NCBI GenBank assembly: GCA_024636075.1
Contig: JAGXHS010000123.1
Span: forward strand, 1 to 5,037
Source of the DNA: Propionibacteriaceae bacterium
Lineage (GTDB): Bacteria; Actinomycetota; Actinomycetes; Propionibacteriales; Propionibacteriaceae
Reading direction: 5' to 3'
DNA: 5,037 bases
Part shown: positions 1 through 5,037 of the stretch, piece after piece
Layout of the letters: each line of letters begins with the position of its first letter
How positions within the stretch are numbered: the first letter of the stretch is position 1
Notes under the pieces: generated by a model
Told to the model about the DNA's origin: nothing
Database searches by the model: none
What the model saw: only the letters and a program-made list of their open reading frames with translations
Program-made: the position numbers and the translations under genes

Positions 1-1017
1 ATCGTGACCAGCTTTCTCTTCTACCTGCAGGCCGCCGCGGACAACCGGAATGTCTGGCTGTTGCTCGGATTGTTCTCGGTGCAGCAGGCCTTCTTCGCCT
101 TGAACTCGCCGGCTCGCAACGCGATCCTGCCCGCGCTGATCCCGGCTGAGCTGCTGCCGGCTGCCGCCTCGCTGAACATGACGGTCTTGGTCTCCGGGGC
201 GGTGGCAGGCCCTCTGCTGGCCGGGGTGTTGATCCCGGTCATCGGTCTGGAGTCGCTGTACCTGATCGACGCCATCACCTTGCTGGCCACCTTGTGGGCA
301 GTGCTGGTGTTGCCGCGATTGCCGGTGCAGGGAACAGTCAGCTCACCGGGACTGCGATCAGTGATCGAAGGTTTCAGCTACCTCATCCGGCAGCCGGTGT
401 TGCTGATGTCGTTCGTGGTCGACCTGATTGCGATGGTCTTCGGCATGCCACGAGCTCTTTTCCCCGAGATGGCACACATCGAATTCGGCGGTCCGGAGGC
501 GGGCGGACTTGCCTTCGCAGCGCTCTACGCCGCCATCCCCGCGGGATCGCTCGTGGGTGGTGTCTTCTCCGGCTGGGTGTCGTCGGTGCGCCGCCACGGG
601 CGCGCGGTCGCACTGCTCATCATCGTGTGGGGCCTGGCGATTGTCGGCTTCGGCAGTGCCGTGGGCATGGCCGACGGCCGTCTGGACCGGTGGCTGTGGA
701 TCGCCGTGGTCGCCTTGGCTGCCGGTGGTGCCGCTGACATCGCGTCTGCTGCCTTCAGGCAGTCGATGTTGTTGGAAGCCGCCGACGACGCGCTTCGGGG
801 CAGGCTGCAAGGGGTGTTCACCGTGGTCGTCGTCGGCGGGCCACGGATCGCCGACGTGCTGCACGGGGTGGCCGCTGACCAGTGGGGCCCGGTGATCACC
901 ACGGTGGTCGGCGGCGCCATGGTGGTGATGCTGGTCGCAATCGCGATCCCACTCGCTCCCTCGTTCTGGCGCTACGATACCTTCCTGACAGTCCAGCGGG
1001 AGGGGAGCGACCGATGA
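1..1017 (+). CDS. MFS exporter, EntS-like (MFS_3 group), 5' end missing
   Basis: C-terminal part of a 12-helix major facilitator permease in the inner membrane, probably an exporter. The reading frame is open to the first base. The GTG at 4 is not a believable start, because the protein lacks the first two to three helices (roughly 85-90 residues compared with E. coli EntS as I remember it). Numbered from that GTG, hydrophobic segments lie near 17-35, 57-80, 85-104, 131-147, 166-192, 200-221, 229-252 and 296-318. The stretch SPARNAILPALIP (35-47) and the pair GFSYLIRQP (123-131) and LYAAIPAGSLVGG (174-186) match the EntS/MFS_3 pattern. The middle charged loop falls near 104-125. EntS exports enterobactin, but the substrate here cannot be read from the sequence and no siderophore gene is in view. 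The stop codon overlaps the start of the downstream DNA glycosylase gene. The family call is secure; the substrate is unknown. Confidence 0.88.
   Translation: MVTSFLFYLQAAADNRNVWLLLGLFSVQQAFFALNSPARNAILPALIPAELLPAAASLNMTVLVSGAVAGPLLAGVLIPVIGLESLYLIDAITLLATLWAVLVLPRLPVQGTVSSPGLRSVIEGFSYLIRQPVLLMSFVVDLIAMVFGMPRALFPEMAHIEFGGPEAGGLAFAALYAAIPAGSLVGGVFSGWVSSVRRHGRAVALLIIVWGLAIVGFGSAVGMADGRLDRWLWIAVVALAAGGAADIASAAFRQSMLLEAADDALRGRLQGVFTVVVVGGPRIADVLHGVAADQWGPVITTVVGGAMVVMLVAIAIPLAPSFWRYDTFLTVQREGSDR
998..1007 (+). promoter_or_regulatory. Strong Shine-Dalgarno site for the DNA glycosylase gene
   Basis: The purine run GGGAGGGGAG lies six bases before the ATG at 1014, inside the last codons of the MFS gene. 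It decides the glycosylase start: the same frame is open further upstream to 882, but the protein homology begins only after this ATG. Confidence 0.8.
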
Positions 1018-1583
1018 GCTTCACCCGCGCCGAGCTGAACGCCGCTCGCAATCACACCATCGACGACCTCATCCCCGACGACATGCGGCTGCTTTTCGTC
1101 GGCATCAACCCCGGCCTGTGGACCACCGCAGCCCAAGCGCACTTCGCTCGTCCGGGCAACCGCTTCTATCCGGCACTGCACCGTGCGGGGATCACTCCCC
1201 GACTGATCGACCCCAGTCAAGGCTATTCAGCTGCTGACCGGCAGTTGCTGGTCGACCTGGGTATCGGGCACACCAATCTGGTGGCCCGCACCACGGCCCG
1301 GGCCGACGAACTCGTCAGCAGCGAACTGGTCGAAGGAGGCCAACGGCTTGTTCGTCTGGTGGGGCGGCATCGCCCCGCCGTGGTTGCGGTGGCCGCGATC
1401 ACCGCCTATCGGACGGCGTTCGCTCGGCGTGACGCGAAGGCGGGGGAGCAGCCGGAGCTGATGGCTGGAGCACGCCTGTTCCTGGTTCCGAATCCCAGCG
1501 GACTGAACGCCCACGAAACCATCGACACGCTGGCTCAGAAGTACCGGGCAGCGGCAGCAGCCGCAGGCATTCTCCCCGACTGA
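1014..1583 (+). CDS. mug: Mismatch-specific DNA glycosylase (Mug/TDG family)
   Basis: Single-domain glycosylase of the uracil-DNA glycosylase superfamily, 189 residues. The family excises uracil or thymine opposite guanine, and bulky adducts such as ethenocytosine, starting base excision repair. Motif 1 is FVGINPG (28-34), with Asn32 matching the catalytic, water-positioning Asn18 of E. coli Mug. AHFARPGNRFY (42-52) matches the conserved FAHPANRFW block. GIGHTNLVARTTARADEL (83-100) is the family's middle motif. NPSGLNAH (160-167) corresponds to the NPSGLSR wedge that enters the helix and reads the opposite guanine; here the terminal SR is NA. E. coli Mug is about 168 residues, and this protein has a slightly longer N-terminus and insertions, as is common in actinobacterial members. 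The ATG overlaps the MFS stop as ATGA, so translation is probably coupled. The gene ends 7 bases from the convergent malY-like gene. Confidence 0.93.
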   Translation: MSFTRAELNAARNHTIDDLIPDDMRLLFVGINPGLWTTAAQAHFARPGNRFYPALHRAGITPRLIDPSQGYSAADRQLLVDLGIGHTNLVARTTARADELVSSELVEGGQRLVRLVGRHRPAVVAVAAITAYRTAFARRDAKAGEQPELMAGARLFLVPNPSGLNAHETIDTLAQKYRAAAAAAGILPD

Positions 1584-1590
1584 GCCCCGG

Positions 1591-2763
1591 TCAGCGCGCC
1601 GCCAGTGCAGCGGTGATTCGGTCCAATGCCTCGGTGAGGATGGCCCTGCTGGTGGCGAAGTTCAGCCGGGCGAATCCTTCACCACCGGGACCGAAGGTGG
1701 GCCCGGAGTTCAGCGCCACTTTCGCCTTCGAGCGCAGCCAGGCAGCCGGATCGGGCGGCAACTGGAGCTCTCGGAAATCCAGCCAGGCGAAGTAGGTTCC
1801 ATCGGCGGGTGTCCAGCCGACCTCGGGCAACTGCTCACCGAGATACTGACCAACGAACCGCTGGTTGTCGTCGAGGTAGTCCCGACAGGCATCCAGCCAT
1901 TCGTCACCCCCGGTGAAGGCGGCCGTCGACGCGGTGATGCCGATCGGGCTCGTGCCATGGGTGCGCAGCCCGGGAATCGACCGCCAGGTCTTCCAGTTCT
2001 CCTCGGTGTGCAGCGCCACCACCGCGCAGTTCAGCCCGGGGATGCTGAACGACTTGGACGCTGCCGTCACGGTGACACAATGCGAAGCGGCCAGCTCTGA
2101 CACGGATGCGTAGCTGATGCTCTGCACACCACGACGGGTCAGCGGAGCGTGGATCTCGTCGGAGATCACCACGGCTCCATGCGCATCAACGATCTCAGCC
2201 AGAGCACGCAGCTGATCGACCGCCAGGATCTGTCCGGTCGGGTTGTAGGGCTGACAGAGGATGATGCTGCGGGCACCGGCCGAGAAGGCCGCGTCGATCC
2301 CGTCGAGATCGAGTTGGAAGTCTGGAGCGTCAGTGAGCGGCACGATGCTGCGCGGTCTGCCCAGCTGCACGTGGGGCAGGTCCAGAAATGGCATGTACGC
2401 GGGCGTGGTGACCACGACTGCGCTGCCGGGTGGCGAGTAGGTCTCGATCCCGAGCTCAACGCCGCGAAGCACATCAGGGAGATAGCCGCACCAGTCGGGG
2501 TTGATGGCCAGGCCCAAACGCCGCTCACTGAACTGGGCGAATGCCTCGCTCAGTTCCGGAGCCGGACCGGGGTAGCCGAAGGAGGAGTCCTGCACGGCCT
2601 GCTCGATCGCCCGTTGCACGACCGGCGCGGTGGGGAAGTCCATTTCCGCCACCCACAACGGGAGCACGTCGGATCCGAACAGACTCCATTTCAAGCCACC
2701 TCGACGTCTCAGGTCGGCAGCGGTCAACGATTCGAAGTCAAACACCTTCTCATTGTGGCGCAT
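1591..2763 (-). CDS. MalY/PatB-type PLP enzyme (cystathionine beta-lyase / class I-II aminotransferase)
   Basis: Fold-type I pyridoxal-phosphate enzyme of 390 residues, the normal length for MalY/PatB. Known members split cystathionine or cysteine C-S bonds to give pyruvate, ammonia and a thiol (homocysteine in methionine synthesis). PLWVAEMDFPTAP (35-47) is the N-terminal family signature and FGYP follows at 62-65. NPTG is at 174-177. Asp202 in SDEIH should pair with the PLP pyridine nitrogen. Lys237 in ASKSFSIPGL is the Schiff-base lysine. Arg366 in FARLNFA is the carboxylate-binding arginine. All key residues are present, so the enzyme should be active. The ATG at 2763 has no visible Shine-Dalgarno site and lies at the end of a long inverted repeat. 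Homologues as I remember them begin about at VFDF (7-10), so GTG at 2745 is an alternative start, but it also lacks a properly spaced site. C-S lyase and aminotransferase roles cannot be separated by sequence alone. Confidence 0.9.
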   Translation of the reverse strand: MRHNEKVFDFESLTAADLRRRGGLKWSLFGSDVLPLWVAEMDFPTAPVVQRAIEQAVQDSSFGYPGPAPELSEAFAQFSERRLGLAINPDWCGYLPDVLRGVELGIETYSPPGSAVVVTTPAYMPFLDLPHVQLGRPRSIVPLTDAPDFQLDLDGIDAAFSAGARSIILCQPYNPTGQILAVDQLRALAEIVDAHGAVVISDEIHAPLTRRGVQSISYASVSELAASHCVTVTAASKSFSIPGLNCAVVALHTEENWKTWRSIPGLRTHGTSPIGITASTAAFTGGDEWLDACRDYLDDNQRFVGQYLGEQLPEVGWTPADGTYFAWLDFRELQLPPDPAAWLRSKAKVALNSGPTFGPGGEGFARLNFATSRAILTEALDRITAALAAR

Positions 2764-2800
2764 CCGGCAGTTCCGGGACTGGTACCGGAACGGCCGGATG
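2761..2800. repeat. Long inverted repeat ending on the malY-like start codon
   Basis: The left arm CATCCGGCAGTTCCGG (2761-2776) and right arm CCGGAACGGCCGGATG (2785-2800) are inverse complements with a single mismatch, A2769 against G2792. They are separated by an 8-base loop, GACTGGTA. The dyad fills nearly the whole 43-base gap between the HAD stop and the MalY-like start. In the minus-strand transcript the last three bases of the 3' arm are the MalY-like AUG, so a folded stem would hide that start codon. There is no run of U after the stem, so it is not a classical intrinsic terminator. It could be an RNA hairpin (translation control, processing site, transcript end protection), a DNA operator, or a copy of a dispersed palindromic element. 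The structure is directly visible; its role is inferred. Confidence 0.75.
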
Positions 2801-2806
2801 GTCGCC

Positions 2807-3421
2807 TCAGGCTGAGCTGGGCAACAGGCCCTTCGCCCGCAGCCAGCTTGCGGTGTCCTCGTCAGATTGCCACAGGTGGGTGATCCAGCCGCGCCGCGCT
2901 GCTGCGATCACATTCGCCTCGCGGTCGTCGATGAACACGAGGTGTTCTCCGCGGGCATCCAGCTCCCGCTCGACGTGTGCGTAGATCTCTTCCTGAGGCT
3001 TGATGGCGCCGATCACTCCCGAGATGAAGACGTGGTCGAACAGCTGCCGCCAGCTGCTCTGATCGATGGCGGCAGCCATGTCCGCCGGCGCGTTGGAGAG
3101 CACGTGCATCATGATCCCTGCGGTTCGCAGCTCGGTCACGATCTGCTGCGCCGATGCCCGAATTTGGGTCCACAGCCGAGCATCGTCGGCGCTCAGCTGA
3201 TCGGCTGTCTCGGCGCTGATCTGGATGCCGGCCCGCTCGGCGATACCACCCCAGTACTCCTGATTCGTCCAGCCGGCATCGTAGGCCGCTCGGTCGCGCC
3301 AGTAGTGTGCATCGACGATGGCAGGGTCCACACCCATCGTCTCAGCAGCAACAGCCACTTGACTGGTTAGGCTGGCCAGCACGCCACCCAGGTCGAAAAT
3401 CATGTGCAACATGGCATACAT
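2807..3421 (-). CDS. HAD-superfamily hydrolase, YihX-like (subfamily IA phosphatase)
   Basis: Soluble haloacid-dehalogenase-type hydrolase of about 204 residues, close to the roughly 199 of E. coli YihX, a sugar-1-phosphate phosphatase. Motif 1 is MIFDLGGVL (7-15) with Asp10 as predicted nucleophile. The usual second Asp of DxD is Gly12, as in YihX (DLGN) and relatives. The cap domain contains DAGWTNQEYWGGIAERAG (48-65). Motif 2 is HVLSNAP (106-112, Ser109), motif 3 is Lys141 in GAIKPQEEIY, and motif 4 is FIDDREANVIAA (163-174, Asp165/Asp166). All other catalytic elements are present, so it is probably an active phosphatase of unknown substrate. In-frame ATGs lie at 3421, 3412 and 3403, none with a clear Shine-Dalgarno site. 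I chose the first, but the one at 3403, directly before IFDLGG, is also possible. The frame stays open upstream to 3700, but that part is antisense to the radical SAM gene and shows no homology. Confidence 0.85.
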   Translation of the reverse strand: MYAMLHMIFDLGGVLASLTSQVAVAAETMGVDPAIVDAHYWRDRAAYDAGWTNQEYWGGIAERAGIQISAETADQLSADDARLWTQIRASAQQIVTELRTAGIMMHVLSNAPADMAAAIDQSSWRQLFDHVFISGVIGAIKPQEEIYAHVERELDARGEHLVFIDDREANVIAAARRGWITHLWQSDEDTASWLRAKGLLPSSA

Positions 3422-3558
3422 GCTGACGCATAGCCGCCCCGAGCACGAATCGGGGTCGACCTCGCGACCCAAAAGAGTGCTGATCGCGCGGCGACACCTT
3501 CGGTAAGCATCCGGTTGGCCAGAACAGGTTGGATCAATGGGAGCCGAGCGCCCGAAGT
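3422..3558 (-). promoter_or_regulatory. Intergenic gap and HAD leader with two overlapping stem-loops
   Basis: This 137-base gap separates the radical SAM stop from the HAD start. I see no gene and no convincing -35/-10 pair or terminator in it, although a HAD promoter could lie here. Near the HAD start, two perfect 6-bp dyads overlap: CCCCGA (3437-3442) with TCGGGG (3450-3455), loop of 7; and GGGTCG (3453-3458) with CGACCC (3465-3470), loop of 6. They share bases 3453-3455, so in RNA only one can form fully. In such GC-rich DNA this could be chance. Confidence 0.3.
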
Positions 3559-4767
3559 TCAGATCGTCGGGCTGGGATGGGTGCTGGTGGTCTGTACCAC
3601 GCGCTCGTCCTGCCAGGCCTCGGGCTGATACACGCAGCTGGGATCGGCGGCCAACGGGTCGCCGGTCAGTGCGTAGGCGGTGGATCGCGAACCACCACAC
3701 ACCGAATTGAATTCACAGACTCCGCACTTGCCGCCGAAACCGGATGGTTGGCGCAGCTTCTGCATGATCTCGGCTTCGGAGTAGATCTCGCGGAACGATG
3801 TCCGGGTGACATTGCCGCAGTGCAGCGGCAGGAAACCGGACGGGTAGACGTCACCGACGTGGTCGATGAAAGCGAATCCGGAACCCGAGTTCACCGCCAT
3901 CGGTGCTCTGGGTCGACGCGGCACGTCCGGCGTCGCACCCATCAGACGGGTGGTCTCGTCGGTGAGCCATTGATGCAGCTCGCCGCGCCGGGGCAGCGGC
4001 TGCCCGCTCGCCTTTGCCGCGTCGCGCTGCAGGGCGACGCGGCGGTACTGCGGCGCTTCGGTGGTCTTGATCGCGATCCGGTCGGAGACGTCGTGCAGCC
4101 AGTGCAGGACGTCCTCACGTTCCTCGGGGTCGAGCGATGCCAGCGCCGCGCCTCGACCGGTGGGAACCAGGAAGAAGGTGTACCACATCTTGGCGCCCAT
4201 CTCCACTACGGTCTTCAGCAGCCAGGGAGCCTCGTGGATGTTGCCCTTGGTCAACGTCGAATTGACCTGCAGTCGGTACCCCGCTGCATTGATCCAGCCA
4301 GCAGCCTCCCGGGTGGCTTCGAAGGTGCCGGGGAAGCCTCGGAACGCGTCGTGCGTTTCGGCCTCGGCGCCGTCCAGACTCACCGACATCGCCTTGCCTC
4401 CCGCGATGCGCAGCTCTCGTAGCCGCTCTGGGGTGACTTTGGGTGTCACCGACGGGGACAGCGAGATGGACAAACCCTGCTGGGTGCCATGGCTGCACAA
4501 CTCGGCCAGGTCCTCCCGCTCAAAAGGGTCACCACCGGTGAACACCACCAGCGGACGTGGTGTCGGGTAGGCGGCCAACTCGTCCAGCAGACGCTTGCCC
4601 TGCCCGGTGCTCAACTGGCGAGGATCGGCTTGGTGCTGGGCATCGGCCCGGCAATGCTTGCAGACCAGCGCGCAAGCCCTGGTGACCTCCCAGATCACGA
4701 TGAAGGGCTTCTCGTTCAGATCGTGGCGGACTGTGCGCACCACCGGTGCGGAATGGACGCGGGTCAT
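3559..4767 (-). CDS. Radical SAM/SPASM protein, NirJ/AhbC/AhbD-like, in a haem-gene operon
   Basis: Radical S-adenosylmethionine enzyme of 402 residues with a C-terminal SPASM-like domain. The [4Fe-4S] motif is CX3CX2C at Cys32, Cys36 and Cys39, in WEVTRACALVCKHCRADA. GGDP (78-81) is the SAM-amino-group motif (GGE type), and MSVSLDGAEAETHDAFRG (127-144) is the usual barrel strand 4-5 segment. The C-terminal region has FIDHVGDVYPSGFLPLHCGNV (301-320) and KCGVCEFNSVCGGSRSTAYALTGDPLAADPSC (347-378), giving Cys317, 348, 351, 357 and 378 as likely auxiliary-cluster ligands. This block resembles the family around NirJ, AhbC and AhbD, which alter haem or d1-haem side chains; I believe it corresponds to the NCBI family TIGR04053, from memory. 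The ATG at 4767 overlaps the HemY-like stop and has a strong Shine-Dalgarno site. The frame upstream of it is only a shadow of the hemY-like gene. The radical SAM class is certain; the substrate is unknown, and a tetrapyrrole is the inference from family and neighbour. Confidence 0.9.
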   Translation of the reverse strand: MTRVHSAPVVRTVRHDLNEKPFIVIWEVTRACALVCKHCRADAQHQADPRQLSTGQGKRLLDELAAYPTPRPLVVFTGGDPFEREDLAELCSHGTQQGLSISLSPSVTPKVTPERLRELRIAGGKAMSVSLDGAEAETHDAFRGFPGTFEATREAAGWINAAGYRLQVNSTLTKGNIHEAPWLLKTVVEMGAKMWYTFFLVPTGRGAALASLDPEEREDVLHWLHDVSDRIAIKTTEAPQYRRVALQRDAAKASGQPLPRRGELHQWLTDETTRLMGATPDVPRRPRAPMAVNSGSGFAFIDHVGDVYPSGFLPLHCGNVTRTSFREIYSEAEIMQKLRQPSGFGGKCGVCEFNSVCGGSRSTAYALTGDPLAADPSCVYQPEAWQDERVVQTTSTHPSPTI

Positions 4768-5037
4768 GAATGCCCCTCTCCAGGTGAGGCCGCGGCGGTG
4801 GTCAGGCAGGCTTCTGCCGCCCGCAGGCCGGATTTGATGGTGGCGCCGACGCCCAGGCCGTCGATCGATGAACCCGCCAGGTGCAGTCCCGGCAGTTGCT
4901 CCAGCGCTGCCCGGGCCGCAGCCATCCTCCTCAGGTGTCCCACGCCCAACTGCGGCATGGTCCGGGGCCATCGCACCACGGCACTGAACTGCAGCGAGCC
5001 GGTGAAGCGGATCAGATCGCTGAACTCGGTGTGACAG
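4764..5037 (-). CDS. hemY: Protoporphyrinogen/coproporphyrinogen oxidase (HemY/HemG type), C-terminal end only
   Basis: The last 90 residues of an FAD-dependent porphyrinogen oxidase; the rest lies beyond the window edge. In actinobacteria this enzyme (also called HemG or CgoX) usually oxidises coproporphyrinogen III to coproporphyrin III in the coproporphyrin-dependent haem pathway. Visible family signatures are VVRWPRTMPQLGVGHLRRM (20-38 of the fragment), matching the conserved RWPxAMPQYxVGH block, and LPGLHLAGSSIDGLGVGATIKSGLRAAE (48-75), the C-terminal FAD-contacting segment that is usually LAGxxYDGVGIPxCI. Here Tyr is Ile and the terminal IPxCI is VGATI, so it is a somewhat diverged member. 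The stop overlaps the radical SAM start (ATGA at 4767-4764), which indicates one transcript and coupled translation. Confidence 0.85.
   Translation of the reverse strand, partial: CHTEFSDLIRFTGSLQFSAVVRWPRTMPQLGVGHLRRMAAARAALEQLPGLHLAGSSIDGLGVGATIKSGLRAAEACLTTAAASPGEGHS
4773..4781 (-). promoter_or_regulatory. Shine-Dalgarno site for the radical SAM gene
   Basis: On the minus strand GGAGAGGGG lies five bases before the ATG at 4767, within the last codons of the hemY-like gene. It fixes the radical SAM start and supports coupled translation with the upstream gene. Confidence 0.8.

Noticed and set aside
358..864. 168-codon open frame on the minus strand
   Set aside because: Antisense to the MFS gene, whose own frame carries clear transmembrane and family signatures; rich in His, Arg and Asp as shadow frames are.
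1580..1594. CTGA...TCAG dyad at the convergent junction as a terminator
   Set aside because: Only a 4-bp stem formed by the two stop codons themselves, with no U run on either strand.
2806..2816. CTCAG-G-CTGAG dyad at the HAD stop
   Set aside because: The one-base loop cannot form a stable RNA hairpin and a 5-bp dyad is expected by chance.
2149..2883. 244-codon open frame on the + strand
   Set aside because: Antisense to the malY-like gene and the HAD 3' end; no homology recognised, no believable ribosome site.
3422..3700. N-terminal extension of the HAD protein by 93 residues
   Set aside because: The extension shows no homology, partly overlaps the radical SAM gene on the same strand in another frame, and HAD motif 1 normally lies at the very N-terminus.
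3529..4422. 297-codon open frame on the + strand
   Set aside because: It lies fully antisense to the radical SAM gene, has no recognisable domain, and is a typical long shadow frame of high-GC DNA.
4768..4971. N-terminal extension of the radical SAM protein by 68 residues
   Set aside because: It lies in another frame of the hemY-like gene; the ATG at 4767 with its strong ribosome site is the better start.
1..5037. CRISPR array, tRNA, rRNA, insertion sequence or phage gene
   Set aside because: No spaced direct repeats, cloverleaf, transposase motif or terminal repeats were seen; nearly all bases are covered by ordinary chromosomal genes.

Overview
The window is high-GC throughout and densely coded. 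It contains five recognisable genes plus one cut at each edge of the reading (six coding regions in all, two of them partial). Codon choice, GTG/ATG starts with strong purine-rich Shine-Dalgarno sites, ATGA overlaps and the gene types suggest a chromosomal segment of an actinobacterium. The family Propionibacteriaceae is a reasonable guess from memory of similar protein sequences, but it is not proven by anything in the window. No mobile element, CRISPR array, tRNA, rRNA or obvious phage gene is visible.

Layout. On the + strand (1-1583) an EntS-like MFS exporter, missing its N-terminus at the window edge, overlaps by ATGA the start of a Mug/TDG-type mismatch-specific DNA glycosylase. That gene ends only 7 bases from the end of a convergent minus-strand block. 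Reading the minus strand in its own direction (5037 to 1591), the genes are: the C-terminus of a HemY/HemG-type porphyrinogen oxidase; a radical SAM/SPASM protein of the NirJ/Ahb-like type, coupled to it by another ATGA overlap; a 137-base gap; a YihX-like HAD hydrolase; a 43-base gap almost filled by a long inverted repeat; and a MalY/PatB-type PLP C-S lyase or aminotransferase.

How the genes may work together. The porphyrinogen oxidase and the radical SAM protein share a translational junction. The radical SAM protein resembles enzymes that modify haem or d1-haem side chains, so a shared role in tetrapyrrole metabolism is the most useful functional hypothesis here. The HAD hydrolase and the MalY-like enzyme look like ordinary housekeeping metabolism. 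The exporter and DNA glycosylase are co-transcribed neighbours with no obvious shared pathway.

The most striking unexplained sequence structure is a 16-base inverted repeat with one mismatch and an 8-base loop at 2761-2800. It lies between the HAD gene and malY-like gene, and its final three bases are the malY-like start codon. A second, weaker structure is a pair of overlapping, mutually exclusive 6-bp stems in the leader of the HAD gene (3437-3470).
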